From: Apostichopus japonicus
Lineage: Eukaryota > Echinodermata > Holothuroidea > Aspidochirotida > Stichopodidae
DNA: 64,000 nucleotides
Assembly: GCF_037975245.1 (NCBI RefSeq)
Contig: NC_092565.1
Coordinates: 16,399,499-16,463,498 of the forward strand
Reading direction: 5' to 3'
In this document: in pieces, positions 1 to 10,572 of the stretch
How the letters are laid out: the number at the start of each line of letters is the position of its first letter
Numbering within the stretch: position 1 is the stretch's first letter
The notes under the pieces: model-generated
Told to the model about the DNA's origin: nothing
The model's database searches: none
What the model saw: only the letters and a program-made list of their open reading frames with translations
Program-made: the position numbers and the translations under genes

Positions 1-1630
1 ACGTTTAGGTAGTCACTATGTAATAATCTAGTACAGCCTTGGGTAAGTTCTCCTATACATATGATAGTTCTAAAACTTTCTAAAAATATCTCTGTATTCG
101 GTTTGATTGTGCACGACACAGTGCGAAGGAAAGGGAAATTCAAGCTATCGTGATGTTAAACTTCCTGTTGGCATTATGAAACGACACATCGATAAAACGG
201 CTGCTTCTTATACAAAGTTTAAGTAGGTCGATAAGGGGTTGCTTATAACTTTTCATTGAAAAGCATTTCTATCATTTAAGTTGGTGATGCTGATGGATAT
301 CTTAATATATATTTGCCATAGATCAGTTTCAGTCAACCAATTTTTGGGTCAAATGTTTGAAACAGAACGAACCCTTTTTAAATTAAAAAATATCTACCTT
401 CAGTTCTACCTTTGAGCGGGAAGAAATGGTGGACCAGCGTTAAGTTCATCCGAAATAAGAATGCAAGATTTATGTTATAAAATGCGGGGATTGATTTTTA
501 TGAGCAGTTGTATCGGTTTTTCTTCTAAGGTTGCTTAATAATCGCAAGACTGTAATACACCAATGCTAACCTCACTTTGGACGAGATGAAATAGTCCAGC
601 GCTTTGTTCAACAGAACCACGAAAGTAACACGAGACACAATTATGTGCCCTTGGATGAGTCGTTGTGTAACTTTGGTAAAACAGAAATAGAAAGATAAAC
701 AGATCTTTTCTCTTTAGCTGCAGAAGTCCCGCATTAAGAAGTACTCTTAAAGGACGATGGTGTAAAGATGTTTGTAATTTAACAATTGCGTCCTTTAATT
801 AGAATGTATGTCTCTACACCAGCTCGTGAGCAACGTGATTGTTATCATTTTGTGCGAATATACGTCAATGAAATCATCATGAAAATTCACAGTATGCATC
901 TATTGTATGTTCTCAAATAGGCGACAGATGATCATTAAACGTTAATTCCTTTCGAATAAAGAATTTTAGTAGGTTTACGTTTCTACGATCTCAACCTGCA
1001 CATTTGTTCTTCCTAACACAATGATAAAACAGATTTCTCCACGACAACAACTTGAAAACTCTACCGGGATCTATACTGGCTGCAACATCTTTGTCTAGTC
1101 TGTGAGTAGAGTTGTGTTCTATATAAATATAGATATAAATAACGAAGAAACGAAAGGTCGGAAGAGAAAACGACTGGCCACGTATTGGAACAGTCTGAAC
1201 TAGTCGTAAAGCGTCCCGAAATAATGAAACTTGAATGAGCAGAAAATTGTGAACGACAACGCTATGACATTACACGCATTAGTTCAAGCTCGTTTAGGCC
1301 ACCGCTATAAAACTGATCATAAGGTTCACCCACACTTTAGGGCTTTCTTAAAAGGCGTTTGCAATTTTACTACAGTCACATTTCTGTACTTTATTTATAT
1401 TAATAAATATGTGTTCAACTATACTTCTTTATAATGCTCTCTTGGTAGACGATAGACTATTTCTCGTTGGAAGATGAAACAAACAAACAGACGTCCAACC
1501 AACAACCATCCGATAAACAAAATAAGTTCCCAACACATGTATTTAGTAATCCTAAGTAAACGTTGTGACGATTCAAATGTTAAATGGTTATACGTCGTAT
1601 CAATTGCACTAATATTTCCAAATATTTCAG
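1..1630 (+). other. Intron sequence of gene 1 with no recognised exon
   Basis: It corresponds to 19332-20969 in gene 2 and 54062-55695 in gene 3, where it lies between the double-LRR exon and the next LRR exon. A 67-codon open frame near 1231-1434 is kept in unit 2 but broken by a one-base deletion in unit 3 and shows no domain, so it is treated as noncoding. Confidence 0.6.
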
Positions 1631-4600
1631 GTATCTTTTTCAGAACAACATAGACTACCTGACGGAACCATTATTCGGCAATAATAAACGAAATTCTACA
1701 TTAAAAGAAATGTGAGTATAAAAGTTTTAGCAATTTAAGGAACACACACATGTGTTTATGTATGCTACATAACTGCGAAAAATCAAATCAGCTCGAGTAG
1801 CGACCACCTTATTAGTGTGTTGTCACAGCTAACTTTTTCTCAATAATGAGGGAAAGTCCCTACATTTGAACAGAGACGTCAACGCCTAGCTGTGTGTCTG
1901 TATATATATTTTTTAAATTTATTACCTCCTTTGTCGATAAAGAAAACTATGTTAGTCAACGAGCTGTCCCTGCGTATGTATAGCGATATGCGTATAACGC
2001 ATTGCATTTTTCGACAATTACTTATATTTTGACAAGATGGGAGCAACTTCATCGTATTGCGTCGTATACACAATGGTACATTGGTTGCACAGCCTATTCA
2101 AATTTCAATGGACACTGATATTAAGCACTATCTTAAAAACTCTCGACTTGAATCGATATCTGAAATAGAAGCTTTACTAGGACAGCGGCGTAACTACGAG
2201 TAAGGAAAGGTCGTGTGGGTTACGTGTGGGTGCCTGTGGGTCTAAGGATCACTCTTTAAATCTGGTCATTGACAGTAATAGCAGATCCCTTTACAGTACC
2301 CTTTTCCATCCACACCCTTGCCTCCAAAAAACCTGATATGTTACTTGAAATATACTGACATCTTTGAAATTACATTGAGATAGAATCACGATGTTTCATG
2401 AGCTCAGAATCCATATTTCATTGTAAAGAAATAGCAAATTGATCTAACGTTTATTTCAGCCTTTTACAAGATAACCCCATCCGTCGATTATCGTCAGCAG
2501 TTCTTGATGAAATGATCGACGGAGGTACCATGTGAGTTAATTTTCCTATCATTCCAAGCCTTTCATATATTGATATCGACTTTGCACTTCGCCCTGTATC
2601 CCGTGGACATAAAAAAGCCAAGATGTACTTTGTCAGCTATTAATTATTTACTCATCTATACATTTCTAACATTCTTTGCGTCAGCATATGGATTCACAGG
2701 ATTGTAATTTCCATTTTATTTAATCTCTTATTTGAATCGCAGGGATCAGCAGATCTGTATTCAATTTGACTGCCTAATAATTATCACATCGATGTTGCTT
2801 TACAATTGGACTTATGTATTTCTATATAGGTGATCAACGTGAAAGGTTAATGATTTACGTCGCAATGTTGTAAGTTGGTCTCGCCTTATGAAACCAGCAT
2901 ACACACAAAGTTGTTAAATTGTTGTGATTTTAAACTAATTTAGCCGATTCACTAATGACTTAACACTGTTATCGAAATAACAGTTTGTAGTTGCTGAAGA
3001 CTAACATTGAAATATTCCAATAACTCTCACCACGATTCATTTTAAAATATGTAGGTATCTATCTTGTGAACACCTTACAATGCCCACGATTCGGGAACAA
3101 CTGAATGTGTAAGTTTATTCAATTATCTCTATTTTGGTATTGCTGATGAGTGTAAAAAAATATGCCACTATGCAATAATGAACGACTTAGTACCTTCCTC
3201 TGGTGACAATCGGTGGAAGTGACCCCTCCCGCTTTACTACTATTTACGTTGTACCGGAGGGAGCCGTTACTCAACGCAGCTGTGAAAAAAAAACAATTGC
3301 ATACTTGTTAATAATTAATTTTAATCCCTAACTACACATCGAAGAGTTACTATGTCTTTTCTCTGCACGGTTCAACCCGTTTTGATGTGTACACTGTGAC
3401 GTGCTAAACGAGCAAAATAGAGATCAATGGCTAAGAAAAAGAATGTTACTTAACTCATAAACATTGTGCTGATAAATGGATTAATGATATTTATTACAAA
3501 GATTATCAATGATATTAGAATGCAAAGAAATCATTTTATGTTACCTCCTAGTAGCAACCCCGACCTCGCATTTGAAATTCGACTGCCAGCTGTGGTTTCG
3601 TGTAAACGAACAGTATAGTAGTCTCCCTAAATAAGCGAATGAAAATATATCATATTTATACATAATGTCTGCACCATTTGGTTCTAGAACATGTCTGCGT
3701 CCATCGACTGTAATGGTAATGAACATCAGCTACGACGCTGCCCGTTGGTTCCAGGCTAGAGGATTTAGTTGTATCGGAACTAAGGTGGATAATCTCCGAG
3801 AGTGTACATCTTGTCCAACTGGCACATACGGTGGACACGTAAATGACGACACTTGCCAGGCTTGTCCACGTGGTATGTATTGTCACTGGTGAACCTCTGG
3901 CAAACTTTTTTGTTTATAAACATTGAAGCCACAGTTCTCTTTTGTTTTTGGTTTGATATTTATAAGAGGATGAAGTGATGGTTTGTTCGTATTTTGGTGT
4001 TGATGCTTGTCAGTTAATACTCTTCAACTAACAGACAAGTTTGCAAAGGCTCGTTTATCTCTAACTAAGAAAAACAGTTTTTGTATAAGAAGTAAAGTAT
4101 GAATGGACATTCGCTATAACTTCAACATTATTTGTCACACATGATTGCCATATGGAACTCTAATTATTACAAGTCTTTCCGTATCTTTTCACAGGTGGCT
4201 TTTATCAAGATCAAGTTGGCCAATACTCCTTGGATGGAACGTCCATGAACTGTAAAAATTGCACTGAAGGAACGTTTGTAAGGGACGGTTCAGGAAAAGA
4301 CCCTCTGAGCTGTAAAGTTTGTCCCACTGGAACAAATAAGAACGGATTGGCAGGATTTCGAGCTTGCTCATGTTTGGATAACTATTTCAGGCGTGATCGT
4401 TTTGATAAATGTGAGCTTTGTCCACAGGAGGGTGTACATTGCAAGAATGATTACATGGCCATAGGCCAAGGCTACTACTGGAACTGGAGTTACACAAATA
4501 TTGATGAATACAAACGATTTGTAGAAAACCTTCTGACATTTAATGACTCGTACAAAAACGATACTACGAGATTTAATGGATCTCTTCCCATAGCTCATAA

Positions 4601-6672
4601 ATGTTTGAAGAGCGATAGATGCGCTAATGACGTTGATCAAATCACAGGAAATTGTGCGGAAGGCTACATTGGTTGGATGTGCACAAACTGTGACGAAGAA
4701 TTCTTCCCTATATTTGGATTTTGTCGTCCTTGTCCAGCTCTTAAATATTTCATTTTGGAATCTTCAGTCATTTTGATCATTCTTGCTCTTTTCCTCTTTC
4801 TTCTGTTCAAAACTTATCGTAATCAAAAAAGACGGTCTAGATCCCTAGTAGACAGTACGTTGGCCTTGACCAAAATAGTTCTCGGATTTTATCAAATTAT
4901 GGCAGAATTTTGGGAATCTATAGATGTTATCTTTTGGCCACAGTTTTTTAGAAGCATTGCTGCATGGCTAGATGTTTTGCAATTTAATATTTCAAGCATA
5001 CTGATAAAGCCTAAGTGTTTCTGGCCTGCATTTGAGCTAACACCGTACACAGCTTTTACTCTGGGCGCTATGTTTCCATTCTTTTCAATGGCTTGTGCCA
5101 TTCTTGCTATTGGTGCGGTAAAACTTCACGCAAGAGTTTCAGAAAAGAAGAGCCCTGCAAACGTTGACGATATTACTTCCCGCTTGCAACTTCACCAAAA
5201 TAATATTCTTACCTTTCTGGTTCTTATATTGTTTGTCACTTACACATCCACTTGTAACGTTACCTTTGCACTTTACGGCCCTACTTGCGACACGTTTTCT
5301 CTTGATGAGTTTGGTGTTTATAACATTAGCATATTGCGGTCTGATTACTCAATAAACTGTAACACGACCACCCATCGTCGTTTCCAAATCGCTTCGTACT
5401 GTTCGTCAATATATGTTATTGCACTTCCGGCAGTTCTGTATCTTCTCTTGTGGAAACATTCTCGTCGAAATGGCAGCAGCGAGCTTCATGAACACAACAA
5501 TGATGACTCACCTAAGTGGTTGAGATTTCTGAATGAGAATTACCAGTCTGATTTCTGGTACTGGGAAATCATCGAACTTGTCCGTAAAGTGTCACAGACT
5601 TTCGTAATCGTCATATTTGGATGGAATGGTTATTTTTCTGTCACAATTACGTTAACATTGGCTGTTATCTTCCTGAGTTTACATATTTCCTTCAAACCGA
5701 TGAAAGACAGGGTTGAGTATTACTTACAGGTGGGTTTGAGTACTAATTGTAGAATTAAAGACGCACATGGCCCTTTTTTTGGGAAGACAGAAGTACAGTG
5801 CACCAACTTAAATTTGAATATACGGGAATGTGGAGCGGTTTGTATGCTGTTGTTAAGCATGAATATTTATTTCAGATTGTCTTGATGGGGAAATGTTTTC
5901 ATTTAGCATATCTACTACTAATAGTCTTAGCCTTTTCGTAAAGAGAGGAAAGTGGAAATGTGGTGGGATTGAGGGTAGGGAGGTAGACATGGTACTATCT
6001 CGCGTGCTTTGGTGGTTCTGAAGACATATGGTAAACGGTATTCAAAATGTTACTCATTATTTGTAAAATAGCTGTTCATATTAGAGATACTTTGACTCTT
6101 TTCAGCTGATGTCCCTTTGGGCCATTTTCTTCAACATGCTTGTAGCAGCAGTTCCAGCTCCGGAATCTTTCACTGGACAATTCTCAACCGATATCCTGGT
6201 CACGTTTCTGGTGATTTTAAACACCAGTGTTATTGTCATTGCACTAGGTGAGTGATGTCAAGATTATTTATAAAAAACACAATATTTGCTACGACAGTTG
6301 TCGGAAAGACTATTATTAAATGGTTATAAAATGGTTATTAGAAGCCCATTGAGGATAATTAAGAGCAAAGAAGCATATTCAGACACAAAAAGGCATACTC
6401 TCTCCGCGTCCAAGTTATTTGCAACCTTTACCTACTACCAAGGATCCAAGGCGTGATAAGTTTAAATATCCGATCAAGCAGTCATTGTAATTTAAACCAG
6501 TTCCTAAAAATATGGATAATTTCAGAAATGTCTCTTTTCAGCTGTGACCGTCTTGAAGATGGGTAAAATTATTTACAGTAGAAATTGTCTCCGAAGAGGA
6601 AACAGCGGGTACCGAACTAACGAAGGTCAAGATGAGCACTTCTACGATGAAGTCCAACCTCTTATCAATTGA
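1631..6672 (+). CDS. LRR / cysteine-rich / multi-pass membrane receptor, copy 1 (5' end outside window)
   Basis: Exons read: 1631-1711 and 2460-2531 (LRRs), 3055-3108, 3688-3872 (cysteine-rich), 4195-5729 (cysteine-rich plus membrane domain), 6106-6247 (two membrane segments), 6542-6672 (tail, TGA 6670-6672). All have GT/AG borders and compatible phases, giving 733 codons in frame. LRR exons use phase-2 introns. The Cys motifs (CPTGTY, CPRG, CTEGTF, CPTGTN) fit Ephrin-receptor-like or GCC2/GCC3 repeats. About eight to ten hydrophobic segments follow, beginning near 4746. The tail ends YDEVQPLIN. The frame stays open past the donor at 5730, but splicing there joins to 6106 in phase. I infer a plasma-membrane receptor or channel-like protein; ligand and function are unknown. 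Exons corresponding to 18277 and 18782 must lie left of the window. A TAA at 3632 would end any longer version of exon 3688, so the acceptor at 3686-3687 is preferred. Confidence 0.82.
3688..3872 (+). CDS. Cysteine-rich exon of copy 1, with in-frame TAA just upstream
   Basis: It encodes TCLRPSTV, then GFSCIGTKVDN, then ECTSCPTGTYGG and CQACPRG, ending before a GTATGT donor. The acceptor is ttctag at 3682-3687. The open frame in unit 3 continues upstream past this acceptor, but units 1 and 2 have TAA at 3632-3634 and 22983-22985 where unit 3 has CAA at 57712. If the real acceptor lies further upstream, copies 1 and 2 are broken and copy 3 is not. Confidence 0.7.
4195..5729 (+). CDS. Main membrane-domain exon, copy 1
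   Basis: A 1535-bp exon of 511 full codons. It begins by completing PRGGFYQ, continues with CxxC pairs (CKNC, CKVC, CELC, CTNC, CRPC), then hydrophobic segments starting near 4746, 5059, 5200, 5390 and 5590-5680. A conserved-looking stretch WYWEIIELVRKVSQTF precedes a paired hydrophobic segment, an arrangement I associate with TRP-like multi-pass domains of eukaryotic Cys-rich receptors; that family assignment is tentative. The donor is CAG/GTGGGT at 5727-5735. The frame reads on to a stop at 5883-5885, which is intronic read-through. Confidence 0.85.
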
Positions 6673-7109
6673 AATCTGCACCAGTGTACAATATATCACT
6701 TGGAGTTATCCCTATCTACAAAGGTTCTGTCTTGCGATAAGCAGTTGAGAGTGGCACTTGGATTCCGATCTGTTGCATTCATTTCATTGGAAACGGTTGA
6801 AGTTGCGGCCTCGTTGATATAGCCAGTTGTGTAAAAAGCATACAGTAAATATCGCATAAGGGAGATTAATGCTGGTTACATGCTATTGACATATAAACCT
6901 AGATGAGATATATGCCACACCGTTCAGCCATTTCCTCATCCACAATTTTGTAAACTTTTCATTACACTGCAATAATATTGCAACAGGGTATATGTCAGTG
7001 CATGACTATGTGTTTGGATCAGACAAAACTTACGTCATGTAAATATGTATTATTATTAAAATGATTATTATTAGTTGTTATTATTATTATTATTAATACT
7101 TATTCAGAA

Positions 7110-7740
7110 TGCCATTTTGCACCGCTTCAGATGCAAATGTGAAGTATTTTAAATTGAGGTTTATTCATGATCGTACTTTAGGAACGTATAGACTTAATTA
7201 AATGCTTAATTTGCTTAATATAATGCTTAATTTAATGGGGAAAGTTGATAGCCCTCTTTGCACTTTCTGTCATATTCATACTGAGACCATAGAGCACTCT
7301 TCTGGTCATGTCAGGTCACTTCTAGTTTTCTTTTAGACTGTGAGCAAAACTATTTTGGGTGGCAGTTTATATTTTCGAAAAGAAACATTTTCTTTGGTCG
7401 AAGTCACGTTAGTTATAATCCTATTAATTTCTGTATTCTGTATTGTTAATATTATATCTTTGATTGTAAACTGAACAATAACATGCCAGATTTCAAAATT
7501 GTTTTCCCCCCAAAATGAAGTTCATTATAAAAGTTGAGAAACACATTGCTTACAATAATAGAACTTCAAAGTCTTGCAGAAATAACCATAAAGCATTGCA
7601 ACGAAGTCTTCCTAATTGCATTGATGAATTGGAAGAATTAATTTTTGAGAACATTATACTGTATACATTATATTGTCCGTGTATGAATTATGTAACATAC
7701 GTACTGTATTTCATGAATTATATCTGAATAAAGGAGATGG
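7110..7740 (+). mobile_element. L1-like LINE ORF2 C-terminal end and 3' region, unit 1 (decayed)
   Basis: Reading across frameshifts and stops gives KYFKLRFIH, LGTYRLLN, then DSPLCTFC and HTETIEH, the pattern of the CxxC...H zinc knuckle downstream of reverse transcriptase in L1/Tx1-type ORF2. A second part near 7515-7680 (FIIKVEKHIAYNNRTSK) matches the position of the last conserved block. Short ATT microsatellites flank it. A 28-bp insertion near 7195 made of repeats of AATGCTTAATTT is unique to this unit. It is a dead fragment, duplicated with the unit. Confidence 0.62.
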
Positions 7741-7859
7741 AAAAAACAATCTTCTTCTTATCATGATTATGATTTTTATTATGATATTGTTATTCTTAGT
7801 GTTATTATATGATATAATTATTATTATTTTATTATTAATGCCTTCAAAAAACAAGGAGG

Positions 7860-10572
7860 CCGACCACCTTCATCGAGCCAATCCTCATTTACTCATTCTC
7901 GTTCTACATGTATGTGAACCAACATGCCTATCGCGCTACGCAATGTGGGATCCGGAGAACAGTCATGACAAAAGTGGCGTCGATGTAGGAAGAGGCTGAA
8001 AGGCTGCTATTGAAGGCTTTCAGCGAGTCGTAGAACGGCTCTAGAAAACCATATTCTATCTTAGATGACTTGACGAGAACTGATCTCACAGAAAAGAAGA
8101 AAAGGGGTGCCAAAGTCACTGAACTGTATGATCAAGGCATCAACTTAAGAATTTTCAGAGGGAAATGGAGAAATTTCTCGGGGATGCCATATCAGATCTA
8201 AAGTTCCTTTACAAGATACGCATAGCATTCCTAATGACGAATGCCTTTGGCAAAATGAATGGGGAGGTCGAATTATTTTAGTCATGGGTCTTCTTCTAGC
8301 AGAGGTGTTTTTATGCTCTTTAATCCTACATTAGAAGTGACCATTATCCGTTGTTAGCTTCTGCTAGCGGTAGATCCATTATTATCGAGTTAAAAATCTC
8401 TGACAAAATATTCGCCATTGTTTGTTTATACGGTCCCAATTCGGATGATGCAGATTTCTTTCAAGAATTATTACTGAAACTTAATGATTATTCCAGTGAC
8501 ACCCTTATCATTGGCGGTGACTTCAACTTATTTTTAAATTTACATTTAGATAAACAAGGGGCATTTCAAGGACTGATTTTAACGCTAGATAAAAATGTCT
8601 GGAGCTAATGTCTACTTACGACTTGATTGACATTTGGAGAGACAGTAATCCGCATAAACGAGATTTCAGTTGGAGGTCAAATATTACTCCGGCTATTTCC
8701 TGTCGACTAGACTTTTTCTAATTTCGCGAAAGGTGGGGTCTTCCATCACTCATTGTTTGTTCTCTCCTTAGTTTACAGTCGGACCACTCAATTGTGAACT
8801 TCAATTTAACCACGTATTCTGGGGCAAGGGGTCCAGGTGTCTAGAAATTTAACTGCTTCTTCCTAAAGGACAATGAGTATACTCACTTCATCAGCAACAT
8901 TATTCATTCAGCTAATACCACAGACCAGTATCAAAGTCCTGCGTTAAAATGGGACTTTATAAAGTATCAACTTCGTAAGGTGTCTTCAAATTATGGTAAA
9001 ATAAGAGCTACAGAGCGTAGTAAAAATGAAACTGAGACTATAAAAAAACATTTCAAACTTAGAGAAATATTATCATAATATGCCATCGCCGGATACTTTA
9101 AAAAATATTAGCAATTAAAAGAATTATACTGAAGCAATTGTTTGACTATAAATAACTAGGTATTATTGTTCTCTCCGGTGCAAGATGGGTAGAGCAAGGT
9201 GAGAAAAATACAAGTTATTTTTTAAACCTGGAAAGACGCAATAAGTCTGTTAATGTTATTCGTAATTAAAAAACACATACTGGTACCAATATTACCGATA
9301 AAACTTCAATTCTGCATGAAATGTTTTTATTTTATAATGAATTGTGTTCTAGTCAAGGCCTCACCTCCTTTTTTCGTGGCTTTAAAATCCCTAGGTCTTG
9401 AAAGAGGATGATGCGAACTTATATGACGTCCCCTTAAAGAGGATTAGTGTAAATCTGCCCTTTTATCAATGTGCAATGGTAAAAGCCCGGGTAATGAAGG
9501 TTATCAGTGAAATTTTACAGTTTTTCTGGAAGATATTGGTAGAATTGTTACTAATTCCCTTAATTTCGCTTTCCAAAAGTCTTCTCTTTCATGTTAGCAG
9601 TCTCGTAGCCTCCTTACTCTTATTCCAAAACGAGAAAAAGATCATATTTGTGTTAAGAATTTTCGTCCCATTTCACTATTAAATACAGACTACAAAATAA
9701 GTTCTAAGGCATTAGCAACGAGAGTTAAGAAATTTCTCAACTCAGTTATTGGTTCTAGTCGAACTGGTTATATTGAAGGTCGCTTTATCGGGGAAAATGT
9801 TCGATGTGTTTTAGATTCTATTGATTATTGTCAAACAAATATAATTCATTTTTTTGTTGTTATTGATTCTGAAGAAAGCTTTTGATAGTTTGAAATGGAT
9901 GTATTAAGTTTAACATTAATGATGATTTTTGTCCATGGGTTGGATCTCTATACTCTGGCTCCTCTGCAACTGTTTGTAATAATGGTTTTGCGTCTCAGTC
10001 GTTTGACATTACTAGAGGGGTTAGACAAAGTTGCCCTTAAAGTTCTTATATTTTCATTTTATACGTTGAACTGCTGGCTAAGAAAGTTAATACAAATGCA
10101 AATATCAGAGATATTTCGGTTCTCAATCAGGATTCTTCAATATGCCGATAACACTATTTTGTTCCTAGACGGTTCAGATATTGCACTTAGGGAGACTGTT
10201 TTGCTTTTGAAAGAGTTTGCATCGGCATCATGACTTTAATCAGCATTTTGCGTCATCTGCTATGGTTTTTCCCATCCTCGCTGATTCCACGATGCCATAA
10301 CGACATACATAACTAGCTTATCTATTCAAATCTTACTTCAAATGGTGACGTAAAAGTCGAACAATATACAACTTTCAACTTTGTTTTTCTCGAAGATATT
10401 TTCCATTGGGATCCAAATAAATCTCTCCTATATTGCAACTACAAGGCAGAGGATGTGGACACCCTTAAATGCATTCATTAATGATATTCTTAATGCTTGG
10501 TCTGATTTTACATTTAAAGAAGTTAATGATAACCTTAAAAGTCAAGTCATCTGGAATAATCATCTAAAGTAA
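7860..10572 (+). mobile_element. L1-like LINE: ORF1 end, endonuclease and RT N-terminal half, unit 1 (decayed)
   Basis: From left to right: LYDQGINLRIFRGKWR near 8120-8175 resembles the end of a LINE ORF1. An AP-type endonuclease follows from about 8230 (ECLWQNEWGGRI, VCLYGPNSDD, IIGGDFNLFLN, SDHSIV near 8777). Then come RT blocks (PKREKDHICVKNFRPISLLN near 9625-9680, GRFIGENVRCVLDSIDYC near 9780-9840, KKAFDSLKW near 9870-9900) and the catalytic box, here YADNTILFLDGSD near 10140 (D to N, inactivating). Many stops and frameshifts show that it is dead. It ends near the WNNHLK coding part at 10572. It is in the same orientation as the receptor genes. Confidence 0.78.

Noticed and set aside
1231-1434. 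67-codon conserved frame MNEQKIVNDNAM...
   Set aside because: Present in units 1 and 2 because of recent duplication; broken by a single-base deletion in unit 3 and lacking splice or domain support.
2743-2850. Extra LRR exon after GCAG at 2743 in the receptor units
   Set aside because: The frame gives no LRR pattern and reaches a stop without a usable donor.
3656-3886. 76-codon minus-strand frame MTIHTTWTSLASV...
   Set aside because: Shadow of the cysteine-rich exon on the opposite strand.
5730-5885. Extension of the 551-codon frame past the membrane exon
   Set aside because: A GTGGGT donor at 5730 joins in phase to 6106-6247, which continues the membrane domain in all three copies; the extension is intronic and differs between copies (stop at 5885 versus 25293).
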